A stretch of 64,000 bases of DNA, taken from Moringa oleifera (Eukaryota; Streptophyta; Magnoliopsida; Brassicales; Moringaceae). The translations under genes and the position numbers were made by a program. This document shows, piece by piece, positions 23,046 through 34,929 of the stretch. The notes beneath the pieces were generated by a model that saw only the letters and a program-made list of their open reading frames with translations, was not told the DNA's origin and did no database searches. The stretch is from assembly GCA_021397835.1 (NCBI GenBank), contig JAJFZO010000396.1, positions 558,001 to 622,000 on the forward strand, in the 5' to 3' direction. How positions within the stretch are numbered: the first letter of the stretch is position 1; each line of letters starts with the position of its first letter.

Positions 23046-23771
23046 TAATTAGCTCTTTGCATTTGGATGATTATTATTAATGTTGAGAAAATTTATTGCA
23101 TGTTAATTAATTAATTAAATTAATCAATTATATGATAATCATAAAATGTTACTATTATTAGCAAAGTTAGACTTCACACATATTCTTTAGATACACTGTT
23201 TGAGAATTATTAGTGAACATTTATTATCGGTCACATGTTTATACGTGCATCACAATAAATTCTTCAATAATAATTCTTGAATGGTCCAGATCGGACAGTT
23301 TAGAAATATAACATTTATGTGCAGCACACGTGTAAATTTTTATTCTTTATTCATTTTATTTTATAAAAATTTTGTGTAGTATCTCATTTGTTCTTCGGGT
23401 ACATACTAATGAATATGAGCGTGTGTTTTAATTGAAAACAATAACTCATATCTATACATGTCATGTACTTGGAGAACTATGAAAAAATGCTGTCAAAATT
23501 TTTACAAAATGAAATGAACAATTAGTTACTATATTGTGCTTCACATAAGTGTACATTTTTGAATGGTATAGGACCACTTACCTTTGAAGTTTGGGTGGCA
23601 TGCATAAAACATTAAACAAGTTGTATTATAAGTCATATGCGTTTTATGTGTCGTTGAAATTGTTTGATAATTATTTTATATTATAATAAGTTTTTAAATT
23701 ATTAAAATTTTCAAGAGGCAAGTTTTTAGGAACTAGTTTAATTAGAACAATTTGAGAAACAAAAAAAAAAA

Positions 23772-26700
23772 ATGAGTACATTAGATCGCCAATGTATGTA
23801 CTTCAGGCTTATAAATGAATTCTTAAATCAGAAATTTTTAGATGGTATGGAACATTTTATTCAGTTTACTTGTAGTCAATCAGCATTCATGGATGGAGAT
23901 AAGATAAGGTGTCCATGTATAGTAAAAAGTGTTAGAACCGTTGCTATGAAGCTGTTGATGTGGTTAGATATCATTTGGCTAAATATGGTTTCGTATCGGG
24001 ATACTATGTTTGAAATTGTTATGAAAAAAAACGATGAGAATTATAATTAAGGGGCAACTAAATATTATGTCGGGGAAGGATCTACTATGGTGCATGAAGT
24101 TAACACATACCAAACAATGGTAATGGATGCTGCTGGTCCAGAATTTAATCTAGAACATATGGAAGAATCCCCTAATTCAGATGCTTAACGTTTTTATGAT
24201 ATGTTGAATGCTGTTAATAAATAATTATGGGATGGGTGTCAAAATCATTCACAATTATCTGTTGTTACTAGAATGATGAGCATAAAGTCAGAATATCATA
24301 TTTCAGAAAGATGCTATGATGATATTTACCAAATAATGAAAGAGATGATGCCTATTGGTAATCTCATGACTGGAAATTTTTATAATACAAAGAAATGCAT
24401 GCAAAGTATAGGGTTGCCGGTTGAAAAGATTCACTCTTGTAACAATGGGTGCATGATATACTGCAGTAAAGACAATGAACTAAGTTCTTGTAAGTTTTGC
24501 AATCATCCACGGTATAAAAGATGAAGACGAGAATCTGATAAATAAAAAACACTGTTCCATATAAGAAAATGTATTATTTTCCTCTTAGTCTACGGTTACA
24601 AAGACAACAGTATTCTTCATAGCTGGTAATAGTCACACCATATAACTTACTCTCATGGATGTGCATGAACGAGGAGTACATGTTCCTAATTATAATCATT
24701 CCTGGATGAAAAAATCCAAAAGATAAGTTAGATGTTTATTTGTAGCCTTTGATAGTAGAGTTCCAAATGTTATGGGAGGTTGGGGTGCTCACGTATGATA
24801 TCTCTTGTAAACAAAATTTTATTATGAAAGTTGCTTTGATGTAGACCATTAATGACTTTTTTGCCTACTCGATGTTGTCTGGATGGAGTACAGCAAGAAG
24901 ACTGGCTTGTCCTTACTGTGAAGAAGATTCAGATGCATTTACCCTTCCCAACGGACGAAAGCAATCTTGGTTTGATAACCATCGTAAGTTTTTACCAGAA
25001 GATCATCCATTTCGAAGGAATAAAACTGCATTCATTAAGAATAAAATAGTGAGAAAAGTACTTTTCTCTATTAAATCAGGGTGTGAATTGCTACATGATA
25101 TAAATCAATTAGGGCTGAGAAAAGTTACAGAAGTGGGATATGATCAGATAAATGGTCCTATTTGCAAGACATACAGTTGGAGGAAACGAAGCATATTTTG
25201 AGATTTACCTTATTGGTGCAGCAACTTAATATGACATAATCTTAATGTCATGCATATAGAGAAAAATGTGTTTGATAATGTGTTTAACACAGTCATGAAT
25301 GTAGAAGGAAAGATAAAGCATAATGCAAACTAAAGGGAAGACTTGAAGACATTTGCAAACACCCTGAGTTAGCGAGAAATATGACAACTGAAAAATATCT
25401 TGAAGCTTATTGCAGCCTTGATAACGCTAGTAGAGAAGCATTGTGTGAATGGGTAAAGAATATGAGATTTCTTGATGGATATGTATCAAACATGGCAAGG
25501 TGTGTGGATATGATGAAACAGAAGCTGTTTGGGATGAAAAGTCATGACTGTCATGTTTTCATGCAATGATTACTACCCTTCGCATTTCGTGAGTTATTGC
25601 CTACTAATGTGTGGCATGCATTAACAGGGTTGAGTCTTTTTTCTTTAAAAAAACTTACATCAACTAACATTCGGAGTGGAGAGATGAAATGACTTGAGAA
25701 TGAAATTCTTATAATTTTTTTGTAAACTCAAGCGTATATTTCCTCCAAGCTTCTTTGACTAGATGAAACATCTTCTCGTGCACTTAGCTTATGAAGCAAA
25801 GATAGCTGGTCCAGTGCAGTATCGATGGATGTATCCATTTGAAATGTACTAATTTTTACTTTATGTAATTAATATATGTCATTATATATGTTGATTATTT
25901 AATCATTCTTAATTATCATCATAGGTACTTACAAAAGTTGAAAAATAACATTAAGAATAAAGCAAAAGTAGAAGGCTTGATATGTAATGCATATTTGGTG
26001 TAAGAGGTATCATCTTTTTACTCACACTACATCGAGCCACATGTTAACACACAACATCGAAAATTATCACGAAATGATGCTGGTGATTATGAGCCAAAAA
26101 AGCATGAAGAAGATATCTCGATCTTTAAACATCATGGTTGATCATTTGGAAAGAAAAAATCTAGGTACTTGACAGAGGAAGAATATCAAGCCGCACATAC
26201 ATATGTTTTGTTGAATTGCCCTGAGGTTGAACCATTCACAGAGTACGTATTTGATAACTTAATCGTAGCAATTGACAAAGCCATTCGCACATTAAAAATG
26301 TTCTTTGATAATGATCATCATTTTTTCATACTAATATTTTGTAGAATTTATATTTCTCAATTATGTGAATATTATCCACGCATAACTGATCTTGAGGTTG
26401 ACACTCATTTGGAGCTTCATTTTTCTAGTTGATTTAATCTATACGTGTATCCTTTTAATCTAATTTCTTGTTTGATTAAATAATTTTTGGTTAGTGTAGT
26501 CAAATGATTCATTTTCTAATACTTACAGGTTCATGATCCACTAAACTTTGTTAACTGTAATTCTATTAATGATGTTACAAAGGGTCCATTAAGGTCGGTG
26601 AAATCATACCTAAGTTACTATGTCAATGGGTACAAATTTCACACTAAAAGACACGGTTCAGATAAAGCTGTAATGAATAGCGGAGTCTGTATTAAAAGGT

Positions 26701-27258
26701 CCAATTGTAATGCAGATGAAAGTGACTGTTTCGGTGTATTGATGAAAGTGTTACAGTTAGAATATCCTGCATTGCCAATGAAAAGAACTATTTTATTCAA
26801 GTGTGAATGGTTTGATTTTACACCGAATATGGGTCATAAAAATACATAAATCATATAATCTGGTGGATGTAAATCACATAAAGAGATTAAATAAGTAAGA
26901 ACCATTTGTGTTAGCTTTACAAGCAGCTCAAGTTTATTATGTTCCTTATCCAAGTTTAAAGTGCGGTAAGCGTGATTAGTGGGCTTTTTGCAAGATAAAG
27001 GTCAGATCTGTCATTAAACTTCTAGACTCTAATTTGACATATAGATCAAGCCAAGATGCACCTTTCCAATATGATGAGGGAGATGTCCATCAAATTGAGA
27101 ATGATACGGACAATCATCTTATATCTTTGGATAATTCAAGTGGGACATTAATAGATATTGATGAAGAAGAAGAAAATATTTCAAATGAGCTAGATTTTAA
27201 AAATTATTCTACGGAGGAAGAAGACAAAGAAGAGGAAGATCTTGAACATGATGATTAG
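23772..27258 (+). pseudogene. CACTA TNP2-like transposase, decayed
   Basis: The segments are collinear with plant TNP2 proteins. 23772-24050 corresponds to the transposase-associated domain (MSTLDRQCMYFRLINEF, later CPC). 24273-24524 carries the start of Transposase_21 (MPIGNLMTGNFYNTKKCMQS, then IGLPVEKIHSCNNGCMIYC and CKFCNHPRYKR). 24872-25201 continues it (LSGWSTARRLACPYCEEDSD); near 25235 HNLNVMHIEKNVFDNVF follows. 25920-26250 holds a DUF4218-like region (RYLQKLKNNIKNKAKVEG, later FGKKKSRYLTEEEYQAAH). 26590-27258 is a DUF4216-like region (LSYYVNGYKFHTKRHG, then CEWFDFTPN) with an acidic tail. In-frame stops and shifts occur in most parts, so no complete protein can be made. It would cut and paste CACTA elements if intact. 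Confidence 0.85.
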
Positions 27259-27460
27259 TTTTTTTATTTTTTTAATTATTTAATGTACTATTTTAATTAT
27301 ATAATCTACTATAAGAAATGTGTGTTGAACTAGTTATTCTTTATATTATTTTTTCATCATGTATTTTAGAGGGCTTGAGTTCGATTTTCAGGGAAAATTT
27401 TCTCAAATTTTTTATTAATTTATGAAACTAAATTTTATCAAGTTTATTGACATGATTAGA

Positions 27461-28990
27461 TGAGAGGTCGAGGGAGAAGTGATCTAGAGGGAGAGGCGAA
27501 AATCTCGGAGGGAGATATCTAGGATGAAGAGGAGGACACAGTTACACCATCTCCACATGTTTCAAACTCTTCTGGCTTTGCTGCTATCAGGATGTCTAGC
27601 TCAGGGAGTATGCAAAGTTCAGGTAGACAGTCGATTTATATAAATAATAACATGTAAGTATGTATAATTATTATTTTTAATACTTTGTATCATTATCTTT
27701 ATACATAAATTTTGTTAATATTTATTCATTATCTTATTTGAAAGGATCAAGCCTTTACATTAATGCTCTGCGAAAATTTATAAATTTTTTTAAGAGAGGA
27801 TCGATCCATGTGGGTACGCATTGAAGATGGTTTCTTGGGAAACCAAAGAGTTTCATGATGAGGAATTCAAAGTATGTATAATTATTTACCAAAAAAAAAA
27901 ATTATTCCATTTTATCATACTTACTAACATTTATTTTTATTGCAGAAATATTTTACATGGGACGAGACTATGGATGGCGTGGTGAAGGCCGCATGGGAGG
28001 TTCGAGCTGCAAATCGATATGTTGATTTGATGTATACATGTTGTCATAAGGTGAGGAATAAGCCTTAATTTATCCCTGATACTGTATGGGAGCAACGGAA
28101 AATAGAATGGAACCGATTAGAATACAAATAGAAGTGTGAAACTATGCCTCGTAATCGATGGAGCGAAACAGGTGGACCCAGGTCAGGTCCCTTTTGGCAT
28201 AGTATCGATTCATGTTCGCTGCAGAATCATTGTCGACGCTACGTATGTATGATATATAAATTTTTTTAAAAAAATATAGGTGAAAATGTTATGATTATTT
28301 ACTACGCATTTCTTTTAGGCACGGGAGTTGGGCCGTGAGCCTACTACAATAGAGCTTTTTAAACGGACTCACACTAAAAAATTTAATCATGATTAGTTCA
28401 TAGATGAACGTTTCAAAAAAGTAAATGTAAGTTTATTGTCTTTAATATTTAATAAGTAAATTTAATTTTATATTTTTTTATTTCACTATTCGGTTTAGTT
28501 AATAAGCTAACAAAATGCTTTATTTATTGTAAGAACGGTTTGAAGAGTTGGTTGCCATAGCTTCTCAGCCATAGGAGGGATCTTCAGATACGCCTGAGGT
28601 AGACTACAATAAGCTTTACTATGAGGCAGTAGGTGGAGAGAAAAATCATCGAGTGTATCAGCTTGGGAGTCAAGCTCTATCATGGTATTCAGGCGACAGC
28701 TCTGGCAGTGGACGCCCTGTTGATGATGTAGCTATGCAAGATATGCGCTCTCAAATGAAGGCTATGGAAGAGTGCATAGAGCTAGAGCGTAAGTTTATGA
28801 AGGAGCGTATGGAGGAGGAACGTAGGACTTTAGAAGAGAGATTAGAGGAGGAGCATAAGGCTAGGGAGCATGATCGCATACACTTGGAGATTAAATTGCA
28901 ATAGTGTTTACAGAGAGAGGTTGATATGAATGAGCACATCCGCAGGATGAAGGCTCTTTTTTTGGGAAGCGAACCCCAGCATCACCTAAT
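27461..28990 (+). pseudogene. CACTA TNP1/TNPA-like gene (Transposase_24 family), decayed
   Basis: A second gene follows TNP2, as usual in CACTA elements. It starts MRGRGRSDLEGEAKISEGDI with a Ser-rich N-terminus and has at least three introns judged by exon-like islands. Islands read FTWDETMDGVVKAAWEVRAA (near 27960), then RNRWSETGGPRSGPFWHSI (near 28150), ARELGREPTTIELFKRTHTK (28320-28380) and a coiled-coil C-terminus rich in Glu and Arg (28650-28904). These match the Ptta/En/Spm Transposase_24 pattern, whose members bind the subterminal repeats. Stops interrupt it near 27520, 28068 and 28395, and a CAG-to-TAG type stop at 28902-28904 cuts the coiled coil, which otherwise stays open to about 28990. 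Confidence 0.75.
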
Positions 28991-29119
28991 AATTAAATGT
29001 AATTTTTTATTTGAATATTGTATTTTATGATAATATAATACGTAATCTTGTATTTATTATGTTTTATAAATTTTTGTTTAGTTATTTAAATTTATTTTTT
29101 ATAAAAAAATTAATTATAT

Positions 29120-29563
29120 TAACGACAGATCTACCAGTCACTAATCAGTTTGTATTAAGCCCTTGAGTTTAGCGACGGATTACTATTCAATCGCTAAAAT
29201 AACGACAGTTATTAATCTGTAACTAAACTAGCGACAGAAGTCAATCTATAGCTATTTAACAACTGATAAAGATTCTTGTGTCGCTAAATGAATCTGTCAC
29301 TATGCTTTACCAACATATATGTTTTTTGTCACTAGTTTAGCAATAGATTAATATCTATTGCTAAGTAGTAATAAATCCTTAATGGTCTCTAATCTGTCGC
29401 TACTTAGCGACAGATACAAAATTCAATCGTTAATTTTTCTCGCGGCAATGATTTCAACCACTAATTTTATCTGTCATTAATGTGTCACTAAATTTTTTTG
29501 CAACATATTGTTTCAATTTAGTGACGAATTAATCGATCGCTAAATCTAAGTTTTTTTGTAGTG
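29120..29563. repeat. CACTA right subterminal and terminal repeats
   Basis: Many copies of AGCGACAGA / TCTGTCGCTA-like words occur in both orientations, for example GTCGCTACTTAGCGACAGAT near 29396-29415. The region ends with the perfect inverse of the left 13-bp terminal repeat. Confidence 0.8.
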
Positions 29564-29566
29564 TGA

Positions 29567-30285
29567 AATTAACACCAAGAATAATGTCGTTTTATCAAAA
29601 TGCACAATTGGAGTAAATCAATCTCCCTAAACTTAAGTAGAGAAATATTATTTCAACCAAGTATACATGAAGCTACTACAGTTTATTAATCAGTATAGAA
29701 TTTCACATTTCTCTATTATTAGAGATAACTTTGAAGACATACTTATCCATCCTTTGTCATGTTAGATTGGCACGAAGAATTTTCACCAAGAACTTCCTGA
29801 TATAGAACATACGAACACGAAATTAATGAAAACTTGAAAAAAGAAAATGTATCTCTGAAGGCAGAAGTTTAGAAAGAGTGCACATCCTATTTATAGATAA
29901 GCAGTTTGTATTTTATAAAATAGAAGCACCTCTTTGCACGAATCAACCATTCACTCATTCATTTTGATGGTTTAAGAATGTGATACCACCTCAATGATAC
30001 CCACTCATTGCTAATGACCTAATTAGTGAATTAAATGCTAATTCCATCTTCAAATATGGTTACATGAGCAGACCCAAAGCTTTTATAGTTATTTTCCTGA
30101 AAAGAAACCCTTTGTTTATGTTCTTGAAAGCAGGAAATAGGCCAACATAAATGGTGAATAACCAAGGTCCATTACAATCATGATGGAAATTTCATTTCTA
30201 TTTACATGAAAATGCATGCAATTAAATGGCACCAAGAAGCTTTATTCCTTTAATATTAGCTTATAGTCAAAGAGCCTACATATCT
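29567..30285. other. Former 3' flank of RUS1 (unit 1)
   Basis: This stretch runs from the CACTA insertion to the stop codon of the broken RUS1 exon copy 1. No gene is seen. By position it should be the original RUS1 3' UTR and downstream DNA, into which the CACTA element inserted nearby. Confidence 0.4.
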
Positions 30286-30540
30286 TTAACGTATTCTATT
30301 TGATAAAGGCCTTGTAATAAGCCCTTCGATTAGCCAACCCGCAGATTCACTATCATTTTTGACATGGTTGAATTCCATTTATGCATAATCTAAGGACATG
30401 TGTAGCCTCCCCCTTATTTCCAACCCATAAAAGTTCTTCTTGTTCCAATTTCAGCGTTCTTCTCTAACCAATATAGGTAATTGACTTGAAATAATGACTT
30501 AAAGCATATCTTAGGGCAAAGAAATTTCTTTAAGCACCAC
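30286..30540 (-). pseudogene. RUS1 last exon, copy 1 (broken)
   Basis: This copy matches the open RUS1 terminal exon at 34679-34929. The acceptor CAG and first codons (VVLKE) are kept. A stop follows eight codons later (CCC TAA where the other copy has CCC CAA), then an extra base shifts the frame at CTTTAAG. The end reads [13 protein letters not shown] residues and then the native stop (CGT TAA, 30291-30286), which the other copy has lost. It is followed rightwards by the same CATGG target site and Gypsy LTR as the other copy. Confidence 0.85.
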
Positions 30541-31043
30541 CTGTTTCAAGGCAATATGAAGTGACAACACAAAAGAATCAATGGCATGTTACTTCATGCC
30601 TCAATTTACAAAGTAGTATTTAAGTCAAATTCAGGTTTTATTGCATTTTCTCCTTTTTTCTTAGCATGGTGATGGGTCTCAACCTCTTATTCACTTATAT
30701 CATAGAAAGAAGAAAAGACATAAATGTATAATGGGAAATGAGCTCGGGAGTGCAATGGTAGAAGTTGTTGTTAATGGCTCAAACAAAATGGACACACCTG
30801 GTATCGAAAAATTGGTGAAAAGGATGCTGCAATCATGGAAGGGGATGAGAATACAAAGGGAATGAAGGATGATGCAGGGGCTATGGGATATCTTGGGTGA
30901 ATTAAGGTGGCTATGCTTCTATGATAATCTCTATTTTCTTTTATTTTAATTCAATATTGTTTCTACATTTTATATTATAAAATAGTACTTAGAGCTTCCT
31001 ACTAGTTTCCTTCTAATACTATTATATTTAAGACCTATCAATT

Positions 31044-31055
31044 TGGTATCAGAGC
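31044..31055 (+). other. Primer-binding site (initiator tRNA-Met)
   Basis: TGGTATCAGAGC lies three bases after the LTR end. It is the classic complement of the plant initiator tRNA-Met 3' end and priming site for minus-strand DNA synthesis. Confidence 0.85.
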
Positions 31056-31079
31056 TCTCGATCTCAGAGGGCTTCTAGA

Positions 31080-32043
31080 TTGTATTGACGTGCATGGAGA
31101 ATCATATGGAAAATGTGGAGTGTAAGTTAGATGGGATGCAGGCTTCTATTCAGCAAGCTATTAGTTGACTAATGGAAGAGATGATGAGAACAATGATAAA
31201 GAGATTTGAGGCAGCTGTGAAGAATGTACAGGTGGAGATGAAAGGGGATGATGGTAACAAAGGTACAGGAAACTAAGGAGATGGATTCGATGGCAGAGAA
31301 AATTTAAGAATGGAAGAAAGAGTAAAATAGGTAGAGGTGCCATACTTCAGGGTAATGATCCTTGTATTTGGTCTTACAAATTGGAAAGATGTTTTAAGAT
31401 CAATCGAATCCCAAATGTAGAAAAGGTATAAGGAAAGCCTTGAACTAGCTTCGATTGTGAAAACGTTGGATGTTGACTGTATCGTGGCTACTATTCCATC
31501 AAGCACTATTGGCCTACTTTCAATTGGCCTTATTGAAGAATCCATATGAGATGTTGATAGGTCTAAAACAAAAAAGCTCCTTCATGGAGTACAGGGAGCA
31601 ATTCGAGCTTTTTTTTTTTTTTTCTCCATTGCGTTTTGCGAAAGAAGATTTCATGGCACGGGCCTTTATGAATGGGTTGGAAGATGAAGTGAAGGTTGAA
31701 GTAAGGATAATGAGTTCAAGGGATTTGCATTCATTGCTGGCATTAGCACAAAAGTTGGAGGACAAAAACAAGGTGTTAGGTCCTTAATCAAAGGGCTTAG
31801 GCTTAACATCCTTAGGCTTGCTTTGATAGAAGATGGGTTGGAGTTTAGGATAACGTAACAAGATAAAAGGGACTGATTATACCTAATTTTGGCTTTGATA
31901 GCAAGCTTTTACTTGAAATAATAGAGGAAGAGCTAGCGGTTTGAAAACTAAGAGCAATTAAACCTATCTAAGATAAGGAAGTGTTAGTGAGCAATAATAG
32001 AAAAAGTTCGAAGTTTAAGAAATTAACAGAGGAAGAAAAAACT
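31080..32043 (+). pseudogene. Gypsy gag fragment, copy 1
   Basis: The conceptual product starts MENHMENVECKLDGMQA and includes the retrotransposon gag core (YREQFELFF, then [20 protein letters not shown], ending LALAQKLEDKNK) in 31470-31787. Stops and frame changes interrupt it, and it is cut at 32043. The same protein is recognisable in copy 2 at 35522-36480. Confidence 0.7.
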
Positions 32044-32044
32044 A

Positions 32045-34671
32045 ATGCAGAAAACCACCAGAGTTTATCAGAAGTCATCTTGATGCTATGTGCTGAAAAG
32101 TCTAAGGATTCCTTAATGCTGCCATTATCTTCCAGTATCATAGCATAAAACTCCCTGGAATACATTCAAATTTTCAATCATGTTCATCTGTAGTGGAGCT
32201 TGTCATCGTGTTGTGTCTCTTTTTTGGATAATCTCTGCTTTTCATGGTCAAATGCCATGCAAATATTATAGCCACGAAAGCTAACAAATTAGGGCCTGTC
32301 ATCTTCATTTGCCTCCATTCATTGTGGATGCAGCATCGTTTTCTTCATCTTCTAAACTGCATCCAGATGCACCTGGTACCAGATCCTTGCAAACACTTTC
32401 TGAGAATGTTGGATTAGGAGATGATCTGTATGGAAGTAATTGCATGAAGTTGAAGCATGCATATTTAATATCAAACTACATATCATACCCTGCCAGATGT
32501 ACTTTCGCATTTGAAACTGGATAAAGCTGAACCAAAATAGGGCACAGAAAGCAACTTTATCCTTACAATAGTTTACAGCAATGGTGCAACCTGTGTCATT
32601 TGGGCTCTGCCTAACATGGTGGAACCATATACTTGGCTTGCATCAACATAAGCAAGTGGACCTCAGAATTGTTATCCACAGATACTCCAGCAATCTGACT
32701 AGCAATGCTCATCAGTCATTACATTTAAATATATCTGATAACCAATTTTTTTTCAATTTCATTTTTGTACTTTATAACCTGCATGCAGTGACACTATATG
32801 GATGAATATCGAAGAGACGACAAGGATAATATAAACAATAACACCCAAAACCAGCTATCAGTAAATGCACTCCCTCCATTCCCCCAACACAACACAGACA
32901 CACATTTACACACACATGATGGCTGAAACACCAGAAAGAATCACTGAGGATCCTTGATCATCCTTCTCAGTACCTTTTAAAGTTGTATGCATTGTGAAGG
33001 CCTTCGTTATTGGGATGGTACCAAACAGAGAATATAACCCACGAATAGTTAAACTATGTTCGATATGCTAAAAGAGATCAAAGTAATGTTTTCAAAGCAG
33101 ACCAGCCAATGATATGACGCAGAAAATCTCATTTTTGAAACAAAAATTTTACAACTGTGGAATTAGCTAAGTTCAATTATTAGGGTATGATTTGGCACTC
33201 GTCTTTTCAAAAACTCAGAATTGTTGAAACATATAAGTACACATCCATACATATGCTGAGTCTATTTCCTTTCTCACTGAGTAACCTCCCTTCCACCCCC
33301 TTAAACTGAATTCTCTTCGAGTTAAAAGCTTAGCCTTCTCCACTCTTATGTCACAATAGCAGGGAGGAAAAAGAACAAATAATTGAGGTCATTAAGAACT
33401 TCAGTATGAGTAACAAGAAGACTGTGACCCAGATACAGCAACCTAACTTTTCTTCTGGGTGATGAATGTAGCACAGAAGCTTAAGCTTCCATGAGACAGA
33501 GTAGATATGCATGATATTATTTAACTATTGCCTCAAAATAATACTCACAAATATAAGCAGATAAGCAGGCATATAAATAGGAGAAGGTTTTTTTCCTCTA
33601 CTTTTTCTTTTGTGGGAGGGAAGAGGGTCTTATCACCTCATAGAAGTAGGAGCCATGATCATGGGTCTCTACAAATCCTATCTTTTCAAATAGTCTAAGG
33701 ACAAGCACGGGAATCATTTGAACAAGTTATTAAAATAATGATAAGTACAATATTAGACCCTTCTTCAACTGTTTGGGACTTTGGAGCAGTCGGAGGTTTT
33801 TGAGTATTAAGTTAGGCATACAAGTTTTGGCATATATAAAGATTATAAATAGAAAGAATTGCAATCCAAACAGAATAAATAGATTGAAACAATGGCTAAA
33901 AGGGATAGATAAAACTGATTGTTCTCCATTAAATAGATATTTCTTCAGGAATTCCCTGGCTCCATGTCTTCCAAAGACATATAAGGACAGGCAAATATGG
34001 TATGCGTTTCACTCACTAACTCATATGACAGCGAAAAGTCCTAATGCTTCATCAAAACAATCCATCCAAACTGAGAGCGAGACTGACAAAATTAAGGGAA
34101 AAAAAGTCAACATATATTGAAGCTCTACTGAATATAAACATGCACAAGCCAAGTGTCCACCGGAGGGGGCCAATCAACAAGTTAATGCATCAAACCAGTT
34201 TAACACCAGAAAACATCCATCCAAAACTAGCGGTTTTTTTTTTTGACAGGTAAACATGTAACTAGAAGCAGATATTTGCTTTTCATCCAATAATGAACCC
34301 ATCATGTACTTTGACAAGCTTGTGGACTTGGATAACTCTATCATGAAGATCTGTAGGATTGAAGTCTCTATAAGTGTGGCTGATCTAGTGCTAAGTTGTA
34401 AACTTCATAGCATTTAGTGGAGCATATCCATTTATTATGTAAGAAAATTCAGACTCTTAATTTTTTCTTCCTTTTATCGCATACTTCATAAGAGTTCGAT
34501 TGTGCTAAGAACAGCTACATGAAAATGCAGACAAATCATCACTTTACCTTTTTAGCACAACCATGGTTTAATTTCTTTTGAATTTCTTTCCTGGGTAACA
34601 GGTATCAAAAACAACAACAGCTGGTTAATTGAAGTTTAGGTCTGGCAAATAAACCGACCATTGACTTCACA
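32045..34671 (-). pseudogene. JMJ32 3' half, duplicated copy (broken)
   Basis: This block matches 10655-13197 from end to end. It carries JMJ32 exon 4 (32489-32305), exon 3 (about 32637-32567) and most of intron 2, but exons 1 and 2 are absent. A CAG-to-TAG change at 32478-32476 stops exon 4 four codons after its start (WYDM then stop), and ATG is ATA in exon 3 (SMW to SIW). The left edge joins Gypsy gag with one extra base; the right edge joins the last codon of RUS1 through a 7-nt filler (TACTGGC, 34672-34678). It now provides the 3' flank of RUS1. Confidence 0.9.
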
Positions 34672-34929
34672 TACTGGCCGTATTCTATTTGATAAGGGCC
34701 TTGCAATAAGCCCTTCTGTGAGCCAACCTGCGGATTCACTATCATTTTTGACGTGGTTGAATTCCCTTTGTGCATAATCTAAGGACATGTGTAGTCTCCC
34801 CCCTGGTTTGCAGTCCATAGAGGCACTTCTTGCTCCAATTCCCGCATTTTTCTCCAACCAATACAGGTAATTGACCTGAAACAATGACTTCAGCATATCT
34901 TGGGGTGAAGAACTTTCTTTAAGCACCAC
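34636..34929 (-). other. Chimeric last exon of RUS1 (copy 2, open)
   Basis: The acceptor ACAG precedes GTG GTG CTT AAA, so exon 6 ...GKFC joins VVLKESSS directly. The frame stays open through the conserved RUS C-terminus to NRIR. There the native stop (CGT TAA in copy 1) is replaced: the 7-nt filler and former JMJ32 intron 2 DNA add about 13 residues ([13 protein letters not shown]) before TAA at 34638-34636. The polyadenylation region must come from the JMJ32-derived block. Copy 1 at 30286-30540 is broken, so this is the only usable terminal exon. Confidence 0.8.

Larger units (their letters stand above)
20256..29563 (+). mobile_element. CACTA (En/Spm) DNA transposon with intact ends
   Basis: The element starts CACTACAAAAAAA (20256-20268) and ends TTTTTTTGTAGTG (29551-29563), a perfect 13-bp terminal inverted repeat. 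It is flanked on both sides by TGA (20253-20255 and 29564-29566), the 3-bp target duplication expected for CACTA. Both subterminal regions are filled with short copies of TAGCGACAGA-like motifs in both orientations, the usual transposase-binding repeats. Inside are a GC-rich minisatellite, AT-rich tandem repeats, a TNP2-like transposase gene and a TNP1/Transposase_24-like gene, both on the plus strand and both broken by stops. Length is 9308 bp. It cannot encode its own transposase but its ends look mobilisable in trans. Confidence 0.92.
30670..32043 (+). mobile_element. Gypsy 5' fragment (LTR, PBS, gag), copy 1
   Basis: This is a second copy of the first 1.4 kb of the Gypsy element at 35056-40358. 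It has the CATGG target site (30665-30669), a 371-bp LTR (30670-31040), the primer-binding site TGGTATCAGAGC (31044-31055) and gag to ...GGAAGAAAAAACT at 32043. There it switches after one extra base into JMJ32 3' sequence. The match in the other copy ends at 36476. Gag frames are broken. The fragment arose by segmental duplication, not by separate insertion, because it shares the target site and the flanking RUS1 exon. Confidence 0.85.

Noticed and set aside
31044..31055. tRNA gene
   Set aside because: Only the 12-nt primer-binding complement of initiator tRNA-Met is present, next to an LTR.
30670..32043. Independent Gypsy insertion or solo LTR
   Set aside because: It shares the CATGG target site and flanking RUS1 exon with the element at 35056, so it was copied with the segment.
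32045..34671. A second functional JMJ32 gene
   Set aside because: Exons 1 and 2, including the HxD motif, are missing and exon 4 has an early stop.
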